The notes: generated by a model from the sequence alone, not told the origin. Shown: positions 43,236 through 51,514, counted from the stretch's first letter. The stretch: 64,000 nt of DNA from Methanosaeta sp. PtaU1.Bin112 (GCA_002067705.1 MVRL01000104.1:1-64000), one strand, 5' to 3'. A program made the numbers and translations.

Positions 43236-44591
43236 ATGACCATGTCAGCCATCAAATTCTTCAGCACCAACGGCCAATCCGAGCGCGTTGACTTTCGAGG
43301 GGCGCTCCTGATGGGCCAGGCCCCGGACAAGGGGCTCTACATGCCGGAAGAGATCCCTGAAATTCCCAGGAGTCTTATTGAGCAATTCTCAAAGATGAGC
43401 TATCCGCAAATTGCATTCGAGGTCATCAAGCCATACCTGGGCGATCTGGTCTCCGATTCTGACCTGAAAGCTATGCTGATGGACGCCTACGATTATGATG
43501 TTCCAGTAGAGCGAGTCTATGATGAAAAGTATGTCCTGCGGCTGGATCGCGGTCCTACCTGCTCATTCAAGGACTTTGCAGCGAGGGCAATGGGCCGGTT
43601 GGTCCAGCACTTCTTGAGAGCAGAAGGCAGGAGCATCCTCATTTTAACCGCCACCTCAGGTGACACCGGTTCGGCGGTCGCTCATGCCTTCTACGGCCTG
43701 GATAACGTGAAAGTGGTGGTGCTATTTCCGGAAAAGGAGGTCACCGATAGGCAGCGCCGACAGATGACCACCCTGGGAAAGAACATCTTCCCCCTGGCAG
43801 TACAGGGCAAGTTTGATGACTGCCAGGCTCTGGTCAAGCAGGCTTTTGTCGACCCTGAACTGTCTGCTCTGAATCTCTCATCCGCCAATTCCATCAATAT
43901 CGGCAGACTGCTTCCCCAGGCGGTCTATTACTTCTATGCCCATTCGCGCGCTTCTCCAAAGGGAGGGCGGATCGTCTTCTCCGTTCCCAGCGGCAACTTC
44001 GGAGACCTCATGGGCGGCCTGCTGGCCATGAAGATGGGCCTTCCCACCAGAAGGTTCGTGGTGGCGACCAATGAGAATGATGAGTTTCCCCGTTTAATGG
44101 AAACAGGCATCTATGAGCCCATCCGGCCCAGCAAGAACTGCATCTCCAATGCCATGAACGTCGGCCACCCCAGCAACCTCGCCCGCCTCTTCAGCCTTTA
44201 CGGCGGCCAGATGGATGAGACCGGCCATGTCGGCCGGCAGCCGGATATGGAGGCCATGCGAAAGGATCTCTATGCAGCCGCAGTCACGGATGAAGAGACT
44301 CGCCAGACCATCAAGGAGGCATATCGCCAGCACAAAGTCCTCCTGGAGCCTCATGGAGCTGTGGCCTGGGCGGGTCTTCTGAAGTACCTGAAGCAGTGCG
44401 GCGACTGGAGCCCCTGTGTCTCCCTTGAGACTGCGGATCCAGCCAAATTCCCGGATGAGATCGTGCGGGCCACAGGAATAAATCCGCCCTTGCCTGAGGC
44501 AATGTCCCGGCTGGATGAGCTGGAGGAGAGCTTCGAGCGAATGGATGGAAGGTACGCTTCTCTTAAGGAGTACCTCAAGCGATTTCTCTAA
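43236..44591 (+). CDS. thrC: Threonine synthase
   Basis: PLP enzyme converting O-phosphohomoserine to threonine. 451 residues, the longer class I form. The PLP lysine is Lys112 in Pro-Thr-Cys-Ser-Phe-Lys-Asp-Phe, followed by Thr-Ala-Thr-Ser-Gly-Asp-Thr-Gly-Ser-Ala-Val, the phosphate-binding loop, and Val-Pro-Ser-Gly-Asn-Phe-Gly-Asp further on. ATG 43236 is followed by a second Met two codons later. A methionine synthase-like gene starts 17 bases downstream, so two aspartate-family amino-acid genes are paired. Confidence 0.94.
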   Translation: MTMSAIKFFSTNGQSERVDFRGALLMGQAPDKGLYMPEEIPEIPRSLIEQFSKMSYPQIAFEVIKPYLGDLVSDSDLKAMLMDAYDYDVPVERVYDEKYVLRLDRGPTCSFKDFAARAMGRLVQHFLRAEGRSILILTATSGDTGSAVAHAFYGLDNVKVVVLFPEKEVTDRQRRQMTTLGKNIFPLAVQGKFDDCQALVKQAFVDPELSALNLSSANSINIGRLLPQAVYYFYAHSRASPKGGRIVFSVPSGNFGDLMGGLLAMKMGLPTRRFVVATNENDEFPRLMETGIYEPIRPSKNCISNAMNVGHPSNLARLFSLYGGQMDETGHVGRQPDMEAMRKDLYAAAVTDEETRQTIKEAYRQHKVLLEPHGAVAWAGLLKYLKQCGDWSPCVSLETADPAKFPDEIVRATGINPPLPEAMSRLDELEESFERMDGRYASLKEYLKRFL

Positions 44592-44608
44592 AGAAAGGTG
44601 GCAGAGAG

Positions 44609-45586
44609 ATGTCAAGGCTAGTTGAGGGAATATTCTTCGATGACATTGGCAGCTTTCCCCTTCCCAAAGGGGCCCGGCTGGAGGACCTGTCTCGCGATCA
44701 ATATCTGAGCCTTGTGCGCGATGTTCTGGCTCAAAAAAGACGAGCTGGTGTAGAGGCTCCAACTTATCCTCAGTTTCGAGACATGATCCGCATGTTCATG
44801 GATGAGATAGAGAATCCGGACTTCTCGGAGGAGCCCTATCTGATTAAGAAAGAGCATGCCAGGATCATGGAGCTGGACGCTGTGCAGCCGGGCCAGAAGG
44901 TGCGGGTTTGCGTTACCGGGCCGGTGGAGCTTTACATCTCCATCTTCGGGGCAACTGCCTATCCTGATATTCTGAGCAGCCTGGCAAAGAGCGTGGCCAG
45001 GTTCTTTGCCGCATCAATTGAGGCAAAGAAGATGTCCGTGGCATCTCTGGACGAGCCCAGCCTTGGTTACAATTCAAATATCATCTTTTCCGAAGATGAG
45101 ATACTTGATGCCCTGCAGATCGCGAGCAGTCCCTGTAGAGGAATGGACTGCGAGGTGCATCTGCATTCCCCACTCTATGCCGAGCTGTGCGCCAGTGTCC
45201 CAGGAATCAGCATCGTGGGCATTGAGTCCGCAGCCCATCCGGACTATCTGCAGCTGGTCGACAGGAAGGTGCTTGAGGAGACAGACAGCTATCTTCGCGC
45301 AGGGATCGCACGAACCGATATTCTCGCTCTCTCTGCCGCATTGAATGATCAGCTGGGGGTAAACCTCTGGCAGGACATGCCCAGGTTGGAAAGGGAGATC
45401 CTGGAGAAGGAATCCCCACTGGTTATGAGAAAGAGGCTGGAGAAAGCCCATGCCCTATTCGGAGATCGGCTGAGGGCGACAGGTCCCGACTGCGGATTGG
45501 GCTCCTGGCCAAGTCAGGAGCTGGCGAGCCGACTGCTCACCAATTGCGCAGCAGCGGTGAGGTCTTTTCGAAAGGACGTGGCATAG
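44609..45586 (+). CDS. Core cobalamin-independent-type methionine synthase (MetE C-terminal family)
   Basis: 325 residues, corresponding only to the catalytic barrel of MetE without its N-terminal half, as in archaeal core methionine synthases (Mes families). These methylate homocysteine, taking methyl groups from a corrinoid or unidentified donor rather than folate. Seen: Asp-Ile-Gly-Ser-Phe-Pro near the start, and zinc-ligand candidates in His-Leu-His-Ser-Pro-Leu-Tyr-Ala-Glu-Leu-Cys, a central Glu, and Gly-Pro-Asp-Cys-Gly-Leu-Gly-Ser-Trp-Pro near the end. The particular Mes subfamily is not assigned. It is cotranscribed with thrC. Confidence 0.85.
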   Translation: MSRLVEGIFFDDIGSFPLPKGARLEDLSRDQYLSLVRDVLAQKRRAGVEAPTYPQFRDMIRMFMDEIENPDFSEEPYLIKKEHARIMELDAVQPGQKVRVCVTGPVELYISIFGATAYPDILSSLAKSVARFFAASIEAKKMSVASLDEPSLGYNSNIIFSEDEILDALQIASSPCRGMDCEVHLHSPLYAELCASVPGISIVGIESAAHPDYLQLVDRKVLEETDSYLRAGIARTDILALSAALNDQLGVNLWQDMPRLEREILEKESPLVMRKRLEKAHALFGDRLRATGPDCGLGSWPSQELASRLLTNCAAAVRSFRKDVA

Positions 45587-45797
45587 GAAGTCAGCAAGGC
45601 AGTACTGCTCCAGGTGATCTGGGCTGACATCCTGGGACTGGCTGAGCTGATCGGTTCTGCTGGCCAATTCCTTAAACAATCCATTTTATCCCCGTATTCG
45701 ATCGCTAACTAGTTAAGGGCTGGCTTTAATAATATACAGACCGGTTTATCTAATAAACATATTCAATTCATTGACATAACTTTGGAAATATCTCCGG

Positions 45798-45813
45798 GCA
45801 TAAGCGCTTATGC
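45798..45813. promoter_or_regulatory. Perfect 16-bp palindrome GCATAAGCGCTTATGC
   Basis: Two uninterrupted 8-base half-sites, about 75 bases upstream of the TATA box of the DUF1699 gene and directly followed by another AT-rich box (ATAAATATTTTA). Its symmetry and position suggest a transcription-factor site, though the regulated promoter is not certain. Confidence 0.45.
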
Positions 45814-45883
45814 ATAAATATTTTACATATTCAGTTACTGATCTCAGTATATCTAATTAAGGATTACTATGATTACCATTATC

Positions 45884-45891
45884 TATAAATA
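45884..45891 (+). promoter_or_regulatory. TATA box of the DUF1699 gene, leaderless mRNA predicted
   Basis: TATAAATA centred 27 bases before ATG 45915. At normal archaeal spacing, transcription would start at about 45914, so the mRNA would have no 5' leader. No ribosome site precedes the ATG, which agrees. Confidence 0.6.
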
Positions 45892-45914
45892 TTTTAAGAG
45901 CATTGGTTAGTGGC

Positions 45915-46322
45915 ATGAAACTGAGGGTAGTAAGTTCTAAGAAGGAGATCACCGATCTAAACAGGAACGAGCAGCTCGTTCATCTCGCTTTCCGGGCTTC
46001 GAATATGGATGTCATGAACCTGGTTCAGTCCTGCCCGCGCCTGCGAGCTGTGCAGATTCCGCCATCCTATCATGAGACTATGTCCAAGGCAGCCCAGCAA
46101 TTCCTGGAGATCCAGGGAGTGCAGCTCCTGAGGGGAGATGTCTGGGGCCATAGAAAGGATATTGATGAATATTATGCAATCGGCGACAAGATTGTAGGGA
46201 GGATAAACAGCCTCATGGCGGAGGGAAATAGCATCGACGAGACTGTAAAGAAGCTGCAGAGGGAGACAAAGCTATCTGAAGACCTGATACGCTATATTCT
46301 CAAGGAGCAGGTGATGGCCTGA
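45915..46322 (+). CDS. DUF1699 family protein
   Basis: 135 residues, soluble. It begins Met-Lys-Leu-Arg-Val-Val-Ser-Ser-Lys-Lys-Glu-Ile and contains Leu-Val-His-Leu-Ala-Phe-Arg-Ala-Ser and Cys-Pro-Arg-Leu-Arg-Ala-Val-Gln-Ile-Pro-Pro-Ser-Tyr, the conserved core of DUF1699, a family best known from Methanosarcinales. The C-terminal half is helical. Function is unknown. ATG 45915 fits the TATA spacing better than the upstream TTG at 45903. Confidence 0.85.
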   Translation: MKLRVVSSKKEITDLNRNEQLVHLAFRASNMDVMNLVQSCPRLRAVQIPPSYHETMSKAAQQFLEIQGVQLLRGDVWGHRKDIDEYYAIGDKIVGRINSLMAEGNSIDETVKKLQRETKLSEDLIRYILKEQVMA

Positions 46323-46363
46323 TCTCGCCGCAAACTCAAGGGGCCTGCTCGCTATTGCAGCCC

Positions 46364-47329
46364 TCAGTTTTTTTTGCCGCCATTTGCCTCATCTAAGATC
46401 TGGTTCAGCATGCACTCTAGTGGCTCTTTATCGTCTCTGGTTCGCAGGAAGACTGGGGCGCGAAGGTGGCCGTCCTGTGTGACCTCCAGGAGAGAGACCT
46501 GCACCACCTGGTCGGGTTTGACCCATTTTACCTGCGGCGTTAGCGGAGCATCGCCGAAGGGAGATTGCTCCAATGGGGAAAACCCCGCCGCGATCTCCTT
46601 TAGCTCTTGTTCTGTGAATCCCGATCCGACTCTTCCCATGTAATGCAGCTGGCCGCGGCTGTATGCTCCCAGAAGGAGGCCGCCAAAGTAAGGGGCACGC
46701 TCTCCCTTTCCTGGAATGTAGCCTCCTACCACCAGATCCAGCTTGAGGCTTTTCTTGATCTTGATCCAGTCTGGGCTTCTTTTTCCCGGCTGATAGAAGG
46801 AATTCAGTCTCTTTGCTACCACTCCCTCGATTCCCATCTTGAGAGCCGCTTGAAAATAATCTTCCCCCTTTTCTGCAAAAGAATCGGAGATGGTCACCGC
46901 TTCACTCTCCTGCATCTCTTCAGGCAGGAGGCTCTTTCTCTGCCAGAGTGGCAGGCCCATCACGCTTTTCCCTTTAGCATAGAGGATGTCAAAGACCACG
47001 TAGCTAGCCGGAAGGGCGGAAGAGAGGTATTCTATGCGCATCATCTCGCTTTGGTGCTCCCTCCTGGAAAGGGCGGAAAAGCTTGGCCTGCCACCCTCAA
47101 ATACGGCTATCTCTCCGTCCAAGATGCAGTCAGATGTTCCCCTGGCCAGGGCAGCGGCGATCTCAGGATAGCGAGCACTGATATCGATCTGCCTGCGGTT
47201 GTAGAGGCGGATGCCTTTTTTTGATGCTTCTGCCAGGCAGCGGGTGCCGTCGATCTTTGGCTCAAAGATCCAATCTGCGGAGCTGAAGGGCCGGCCGGAT
47301 ACCGCCAGCATGGGCTTAACGGGAGTCAT
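46364..47329 (-). CDS. ATP-dependent DNA ligase, LigD-type (NHEJ)
   Basis: About 321 residues. Nucleotidyl-transfer Lys25 lies in Glu-Pro-Lys-Ile-Asp-Gly-Thr-Arg; later motifs are Asp-Gly-Glu-Ile, Tyr-Val-Val-Phe-Asp-Ile-Leu, Glu-Gly-Val-Val-Ala-Lys-Arg and Trp-Ile-Lys-Ile-Lys, followed by an OB-fold domain. The compact two-domain form matches the ligase module of bacterial LigD, not the larger archaeal replicative Lig1. It begins 15 bases after the stop of ku, so the pair forms an NHEJ operon. No polymerase or phosphoesterase module is fused or adjacent. Confidence 0.92.
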   Translation of the reverse strand: MTPVKPMLAVSGRPFSSADWIFEPKIDGTRCLAEASKKGIRLYNRRQIDISARYPEIAAALARGTSDCILDGEIAVFEGGRPSFSALSRREHQSEMMRIEYLSSALPASYVVFDILYAKGKSVMGLPLWQRKSLLPEEMQESEAVTISDSFAEKGEDYFQAALKMGIEGVVAKRLNSFYQPGKRSPDWIKIKKSLKLDLVVGGYIPGKGERAPYFGGLLLGAYSRGQLHYMGRVGSGFTEQELKEIAAGFSPLEQSPFGDAPLTPQVKWVKPDQVVQVSLLEVTQDGHLRAPVFLRTRDDKEPLECMLNQILDEANGGKKN

Positions 47330-47344
47330 TATCAATCAATACCA

Positions 47345-48193
47345 TCATTTCAGCGACTCAGCGGTCAGCCGCAGTGCTTCCATGAGGCTCTTGGCAGAGG
47401 AACGGCTTTTCTTCTTCTCAGGGAAGGACACAATGCCTTCCATCTTTGACCTGACCAGGCCCTCGATTCTCTCTTTGTACCGGTCGTGGTAAGCAGAGAG
47501 GTCCAGCTCACCGCTCAGGCTGTTTACTATCTGCAGAGCCAGCTCCAGCTCCTTTTCCTGGGGTCGGGGAAGATCTCTGATGGCCTGATAGTCCTGCGGA
47601 TCTAAAACCTCCTCCGGGTACCTCATGGTAGTGGCGACCAGAGCCTGCCGATAGTAGTGGACCAGGACCGGCCTCTCTCGAGTGTGGAAGGTGATCCGGC
47701 CTATAGCTGCTTTGGCCGTCTTCTCCATGACCTCTCTCATGAGCGAGTAGGCTTCCTCGCTTCTGTCCGGCAGGAGCAGGTAGGTCTTTTCGAAATAGTG
47801 AGGATCGATCTCAAAGAAGTTCACGAAACGGTCAAGAGAGATAGAGCTTTTTGATTCCGGCCTGGCCTCTTCAATCTCTTTTTTTTCCAGTACCGCATAC
47901 CTGTTATTTCCCAGAGGATAGCCGTAGACGATATCGGCCAGCGAGACCTCCTCTCCTTCCTGGCAGAAGCGTTTGAAGGAGATGGCCGTCTTGCAGCTTC
48001 TGTGCAGCATGCGAAAGCTGATGCGCATATCTTTGGTCATGAGCATTGCTTTAACCGGTATGTTCACCAGGCCGATACTAAGGCTTCCGGACCAGCTGGT
48101 CCTGGGGAAGGCGGTGGTAGAAGAGGCCTCTGCTGCTGAAACTTCTTGAGTCTTTTCCCGTTTTTCTCCGGCAAGCTGCACGACTTCGGGCAT
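47345..48193 (-). CDS. ku: Ku protein (prokaryotic Ku, NHEJ)
   Basis: Homodimeric ring that binds DNA double-strand ends and recruits the ligase. 282 residues, typical of prokaryotic Ku. Seen: Trp-Ser-Gly-Ser-Leu-Ser-Ile-Gly-Leu-Val-Asn-Ile-Pro-Val-Lys near residue 33, Tyr-Phe-Glu-Lys-Thr-Tyr-Leu-Leu, Arg-Glu-Arg-Pro-Val-Leu-Val, and Tyr-His-Asp-Arg-Tyr-Lys-Glu-Arg. The N-terminal 30 residues are a variable tail. Ku is rare among methanogens, so the operon may have been acquired by transfer; base composition here does not obviously differ from the neighbours. Confidence 0.93.
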   Translation of the reverse strand: MPEVVQLAGEKREKTQEVSAAEASSTTAFPRTSWSGSLSIGLVNIPVKAMLMTKDMRISFRMLHRSCKTAISFKRFCQEGEEVSLADIVYGYPLGNNRYAVLEKKEIEEARPESKSSISLDRFVNFFEIDPHYFEKTYLLLPDRSEEAYSLMREVMEKTAKAAIGRITFHTRERPVLVHYYRQALVATTMRYPEEVLDPQDYQAIRDLPRPQEKELELALQIVNSLSGELDLSAYHDRYKERIEGLVRSKMEGIVSFPEKKKSRSSAKSLMEALRLTAESLK

Positions 48194-48253
48194 GAATTGA
48201 ATTATGCAGTGGATCTAGAAGAATTTTGGGGTCTATTCGCAGGTTGAACTCAT

Positions 48254-48265
48254 ATGCATATGCAT
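48254..48265. promoter_or_regulatory. 12-bp palindrome between ku and a divergent small ORF
   Basis: ATGCATATGCAT is a perfect palindrome about 60 bases before the ku start and 8 bases before a divergent 43-codon frame. Further copies of the ATGCAT half lie alongside (to 48278). It could be an operator for the NHEJ operon. Confidence 0.35.
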
Positions 48266-48272
48266 TCGCAAG

Positions 48273-48404
48273 ATGCATAAACAACAGCGACTGCGGGACG
48301 GCAGCATCTGGGAGGTTGTTTATGAACGGACCGGAGAGTGCAGTCCTCTAGACGAGCGAATGGAGAGCATCGAGGATCTGGCAGCGTTCCTGGAGAAATT
48401 ATAG
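48273..48404 (+). CDS. Small acidic protein divergent from ku
   Basis: 43 residues: Met-His-Lys-Gln-Gln-Arg-Leu-Arg-Asp-Gly-Ser-Ile-Trp-Glu-Val-Val-Tyr, then an acidic helix ending Leu-Ala-Ala-Phe-Leu-Glu-Lys-Leu. The composition looks like a real small protein, with a beta hairpin followed by a helix. No clear ribosome site precedes it. It is too short for confident assignment, and no family is recognised. Confidence 0.4.
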   Translation: MHKQQRLRDGSIWEVVYERTGECSPLDERMESIEDLAAFLEKL

Positions 48405-48475
48405 AAGATAAAGCAGAACGGGTATATCGATCTTCTCCTTCGAATCCCCCAGATCTGGACAGAGATCGCTTCTGG

Positions 48476-48844
48476 TCAAAATGATATGGCTTTGTATCGA
48501 TAATCTGCAAACGTTCTAGAGTTCTTCAAAATGGTTCTTTTAATATGCATCTTCAGCCCGGCATCTTTCGCAAGCATCTTCCCCCCATTAGCCACAATCA
48601 ACGCTCCGAGAATATCAGCCCGGTCTTTCTGCATGGACTGTGGCTCCTTCCTGGCCGCTTCTTTGAGCTGGCAGATTAGCTTAAGTTGAATCTCCTGGTT
48701 CTCTACCTGGTGGCTCGCTATTGCTTCCAGGGCTGCGATCTTATTACTGTGTAGGGCAACTATACTCTCCAGAGTGCAAATGCGATCCTGCATGGTCTGA
48801 ATAGCCTTAGCTGTCAGCTCCGCAATGAGCTGACCCTCCGGCAT
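48476..48844 (-). CDS. Coiled-coil small protein, unknown function
   Basis: 122 residues. Residues 1-75 have a heptad-like pattern of Leu/Ile/Ala with charged residues between, predicted to form a long coiled coil (Met-Gln-Asp-Arg-Ile-Cys-Thr-Leu-Glu-Ser-Ile, then Ile-Ala-Ala-Leu-Glu-Ala-Ile). The C-terminus is basic and could bind nucleic acid. No family recognised. It lies between ku and the initiator tRNA on the same strand as both. Confidence 0.5.
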   Translation of the reverse strand: MPEGQLIAELTAKAIQTMQDRICTLESIVALHSNKIAALEAIASHQVENQEIQLKLICQLKEAARKEPQSMQKDRADILGALIVANGGKMLAKDAGLKMHIKRTILKNSRTFADYRYKAISF

Positions 48845-49075
48845 AAGTATGCCTAAAAAGAGCGCATGTCTATTATCCGGGCCGATCTGCTCGCTCCCAG
48901 ATCTCGTGGCGTTGGGTGGCTGCCTGGCGGGCTTGCTGAAAGAAATACCTTGGAGGAAAACAGAGGCATTTGTAAGCCCTCTGCTTGATGCCCAAGTAAT
49001 TCCTCTGTTATGAGAACAGATTGCAGTAACCTCTTATCCGAAATTGCCCAGAAATCGCTTTGCGCTTAAGATTAT

Positions 49076-49149
49076 AGCGGGGAGTAGATTTGAACTACTG
49101 ATCTACGGGTTATGAGCCCGTCGGGATATCCTGACTACCCTACCCCGCT
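49076..49149 (-). tRNA. Initiator tRNA-Met (CAT)
   Basis: A 74-nt cloverleaf. The acceptor stem AGCGGGG pairs with CCCCGCT, with an A1-U72 pair. The anticodon loop CTCATAA sits on a stem with three consecutive G-C pairs (GGG/CCC), the hallmark of initiator tRNA. The TpsiC arm is AGTAG-TTCAAAT-CTACT, having A54 and A60-like features of archaeal initiators. A TATA box lies at 49181-49190 on this strand. No intron; CCA is not encoded. Confidence 0.95.
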
Positions 49150-49180
49150 TCATTTGAATATACTCAATGACTTTACCTTA

Positions 49181-49190
49181 GCTTATAAAG
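49181..49190 (-). promoter_or_regulatory. TATA box of the initiator tRNA gene
   Basis: CTTTATAAGC on the reverse strand, ending 32 bases before the tRNA 5' end. This implies a start about 10 bases before the mature end, as expected for archaeal tRNA genes. Confidence 0.65.
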
Positions 49191-49420
49191 CTTGTGCACA
49201 GAATGGCACCGATCTGGTGAGGCAAAAGGAAAGCACCATGCCCGCCTCCCCTGAAAATGAGTCCTTCCCATGCCACAATTCCTTCCAGCAGCGTCCCGAT
49301 CCCGGCGAGCGCACCGTGCTATCTGCCGCGCCGCCAGCTAAGGGGCAAAGCTCTGCCGGCATAATCCATTGGTAATCCGGTGGCAATCCTGTGGCATATT
49401 TCTGATGCCGGGCGCATGGA

Positions 49421-49465
49421 GTCGTTCACTTAATAGTCATTTACTTAATAGTCGTTTACTTAATG
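49421..49465. repeat. Three 15-bp direct repeats upstream of rnhB
   Basis: GTCGTTCACTTAATA (49421-49435), GTCATTTACTTAATA (49436-49450) and GTCGTTTACTTAATG (49451-49465), head to tail, each differing at one or two positions. They end 26 bases before the rnhB start codon, at promoter distance. Confidence 0.85.
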
Positions 49466-49491
49466 TATCTTAAAGTGCCAGGGATATTCTC

Positions 49492-50124
49492 GTGTTGCTC
49501 CTTGGTGCAGACGAAGCCGGAAAAGGCCCGGTGGTGGGGTCTATGTTCGTGGCAGGGCTGGTGATCGAGGAGGATAAGCTCTTCGATCTGGCCGGCTTTG
49601 GCGTCAAGGACTCCAAGCTTCTCACGCCGGCCAGAAGAGAGATCCTGGCGAAAAAGATCAGAGGAATTGCCGCCGACCAGTACATCCTGGAGGTCAAGGC
49701 GCAGGTAATCGATGAGCTTCGACTTGTAATGACCATGAATGAGATCATGGTCAGAAGCTTTTCGACCGTTGTCGCCAATTTGCATGCCGACCGGGGCATT
49801 CTCGATGCCGCCGATGTGAATGCGCAAAGGTTCGCAGATCGTGTGAAGGCCGCGAGCAAAACCAGCATGATCCTTCAGGCCGAGCACAAAGCCGATCAGC
49901 GCCACCATGAAGTATCAGCCGCTTCTATCCTGGCCAAGGTGAGGAGAGACGCATCAATGCGAGAGCTGGAGGCGGCCATGCACTGCAAGATTGGCAGCGG
50001 ATATCCCCACGACCAGGAGACCATCAATTTCCTGACGGAATGGGTGAAGGAAAAACGAGAGCTTCCGCCATGCGCCAGGCACAGCTGGGCGACAGCGCAA
50101 CGCATCAAAGCTAGTTTTATATAG
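49492..50124 (+). CDS. rnhB: Ribonuclease HII
   Basis: Removes the RNA of RNA-DNA hybrids and single ribonucleotides from DNA. 210 residues. Catalytic acidic residues: Asp7 and Glu8 in Gly-Ala-Asp-Glu-Ala-Gly-Lys-Gly, Asp in His-Lys-Ala-Asp near residue 130, and Ser-Ala-Ala-Ser-Ile-Leu-Ala-Lys-Val. The C-terminal Tyr-Pro-His-Asp and Arg-His-Ser-Trp blocks are typical of archaeal HII. The start is GTG 49492, placing the first strand at the N-terminus as in homologues. Confidence 0.94.
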   Translation: MLLLGADEAGKGPVVGSMFVAGLVIEEDKLFDLAGFGVKDSKLLTPARREILAKKIRGIAADQYILEVKAQVIDELRLVMTMNEIMVRSFSTVVANLHADRGILDAADVNAQRFADRVKAASKTSMILQAEHKADQRHHEVSAASILAKVRRDASMRELEAAMHCKIGSGYPHDQETINFLTEWVKEKRELPPCARHSWATAQRIKASFI

Positions 50125-50176
50125 GCTGCCGGAAACGAGGAGGCTACAGTGTGAAGCATAAGGAAGAAGGGATCTG

Positions 50177-51322
50177 ATGGATATAGAGGATACTTTGCTC
50201 ATGATTCCAGGGCCGGTCAAGGTTGCGCCTCGTGTGTTGCGCGCCCTGTCCAAGCCCATGATCAGCCATCGAAGCGGTGACTTTAGCGCTATTTACAGCG
50301 ACTGCTGCGGACTGCTCAAGCAGTTCTTCGAGACCAAGAACGAGATAGTAGTAATGACAGGCAGCGGCACAGTGGGCATGGATGCGGCAGTGGCGGGCCT
50401 CATCGGCCGTGATGATAAGATCGTAACCATATCCAACGGAAAGTTCGGCGAGCGGTTTACCGAGATCGGCGAAAGATACGGCAAAGCCATTCCCTTGAAG
50501 TTCGAATGGGGCACTCCCTTTGACCTTGATAAGGTAGAAGCGGCCCTGGAGGAAGGAGCTAAAGCTGTCGCCATGGTTCACAATGAGACCTCTGTAGGCC
50601 TCACCAATCCTGCCAAAGAGGTAGGAAAGCTCGCCAGAAAGCATGATGCGATCTTCATCGTAGACGGCATCTCCTCTATCGGCGGCAACGAATTTCTAAC
50701 CGACGAGTGGGGCGTGGATATCGCCATAACCGGCTCGCAGAAAGCTCTGGCCATACCGCCCGGCCTCGCCGTGGTCTCCACCTCGCCGAAGGCTGAAGAG
50801 CGCCTCCTGCCCAAGAGCAGCAGCTACTACTCCGACCTGAAGGCCCACCTTAAGAGCGTGCGAAAGAGCCAGCCTCAAACGCCATTTACCCCAGCGGTCT
50901 CTCTGTTCTTCGCCATGCAGGAGTCCCTGCATATGGCTGCAGAGGAGGGCTTTGCGGTTCGCCGGGCCAGAACTGCCAAGCAAGCTGAGTCGGTTCGCTC
51001 CGCAGCCAAGGCGCTGGGAATAGAGCTGTATCCGAAGGTAAATGAGCATACCCACTACTCCAATACCGTCACCGCCATGAAGATACCCGATGGCATCACT
51101 GACGACAAGCTGCGCGGCGGCATGAAGAAGCGGGGTGTGATAGTATCCGGCGGACAGGACCTCATCAAGGGCAAGATCTTCCGCATCGGCACCATGGGCA
51201 TGTGCTCAACCGGTGACATCCTGCGAACCATCCAGACTCTGGAGCTTATCCTGACCAAGGAGGGCAAGATCGCCTCCTGCGGCCCGGGAGTGGAAGCGGC
51301 AAGCCGGGTGCTTGAGAGCTGA
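50177..51322 (+). CDS. Class V aminotransferase (alanine-glyoxylate/aspartate type)
   Basis: 381 residues. The N-terminus Met-Ile-Pro-Gly-Pro-Val-Lys-Val-Ala-Pro is characteristic of the serine-pyruvate/alanine-glyoxylate branch, and the PLP lysine is Lys189 in Gly-Ser-Gln-Lys-Ala-Leu-Ala-Ile-Pro-Pro-Gly. Homologues in methanogens act as broad-specificity aspartate or alanine-glyoxylate aminotransferases. The exact substrate cannot be chosen from sequence. It follows rnhB by 52 bases and may share its transcript. Confidence 0.88.
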   Translation: MDIEDTLLMIPGPVKVAPRVLRALSKPMISHRSGDFSAIYSDCCGLLKQFFETKNEIVVMTGSGTVGMDAAVAGLIGRDDKIVTISNGKFGERFTEIGERYGKAIPLKFEWGTPFDLDKVEAALEEGAKAVAMVHNETSVGLTNPAKEVGKLARKHDAIFIVDGISSIGGNEFLTDEWGVDIAITGSQKALAIPPGLAVVSTSPKAEERLLPKSSSYYSDLKAHLKSVRKSQPQTPFTPAVSLFFAMQESLHMAAEEGFAVRRARTAKQAESVRSAAKALGIELYPKVNEHTHYSNTVTAMKIPDGITDDKLRGGMKKRGVIVSGGQDLIKGKIFRIGTMGMCSTGDILRTIQTLELILTKEGKIASCGPGVEAASRVLES

Positions 51323-51460
51323 TGGGCCGATAACCAACTTAATTCATCTATTTTTAATCAATTTACTGAGAAAAAATATAACAAGCGAAAATAATGAAAC
51401 ATAATGAATCAATTAGATATTAGATCGCTCTCAAAATAGCGACTGAAAGAGCCAAAAAGG

Positions 51461-51469
51461 CTTTATAAG
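51461..51469 (+). promoter_or_regulatory. TATA box of the surface/tubulin-like operon
   Basis: CTTTATAAG, about 50 bases upstream of the first gene at 51515. Predicted start near 51490. The preceding 150 bases are AT-rich, as usual for a dedicated promoter. Confidence 0.5.
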
Positions 51470-51514
51470 TAGTTATGCATTCGGTAGTATATATTCTGGA
51501 TTTCATGGGGGTTA

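Larger units (their letters stand above)
45587..45914. other. 328-bp intergenic region with a 16-bp palindrome
   Basis: No gene seen. Main features are a perfect palindrome at 45798-45813 and the TATA box of the DUF1699 gene at 45884-45891, listed separately. The first 100 bases are GC-balanced and the remainder AT-rich. Confidence 0.5.
49150..49491. other. 342-bp divergent intergenic region, tRNA and rnhB
   Basis: Contains the tRNA promoter on the reverse strand (49181-49190) and, at the other end, three 15-bp direct repeats just upstream of rnhB. An 87-codon open frame at 49112-49375 starts inside the tRNA and is Pro/Ser-rich with no domain; I do not call it a gene. Confidence 0.55.

Noticed and set aside
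49112-49375. 87-codon ORF over the initiator tRNA
   Set aside because: It begins inside the tRNA gene and has no domain or ribosome site.
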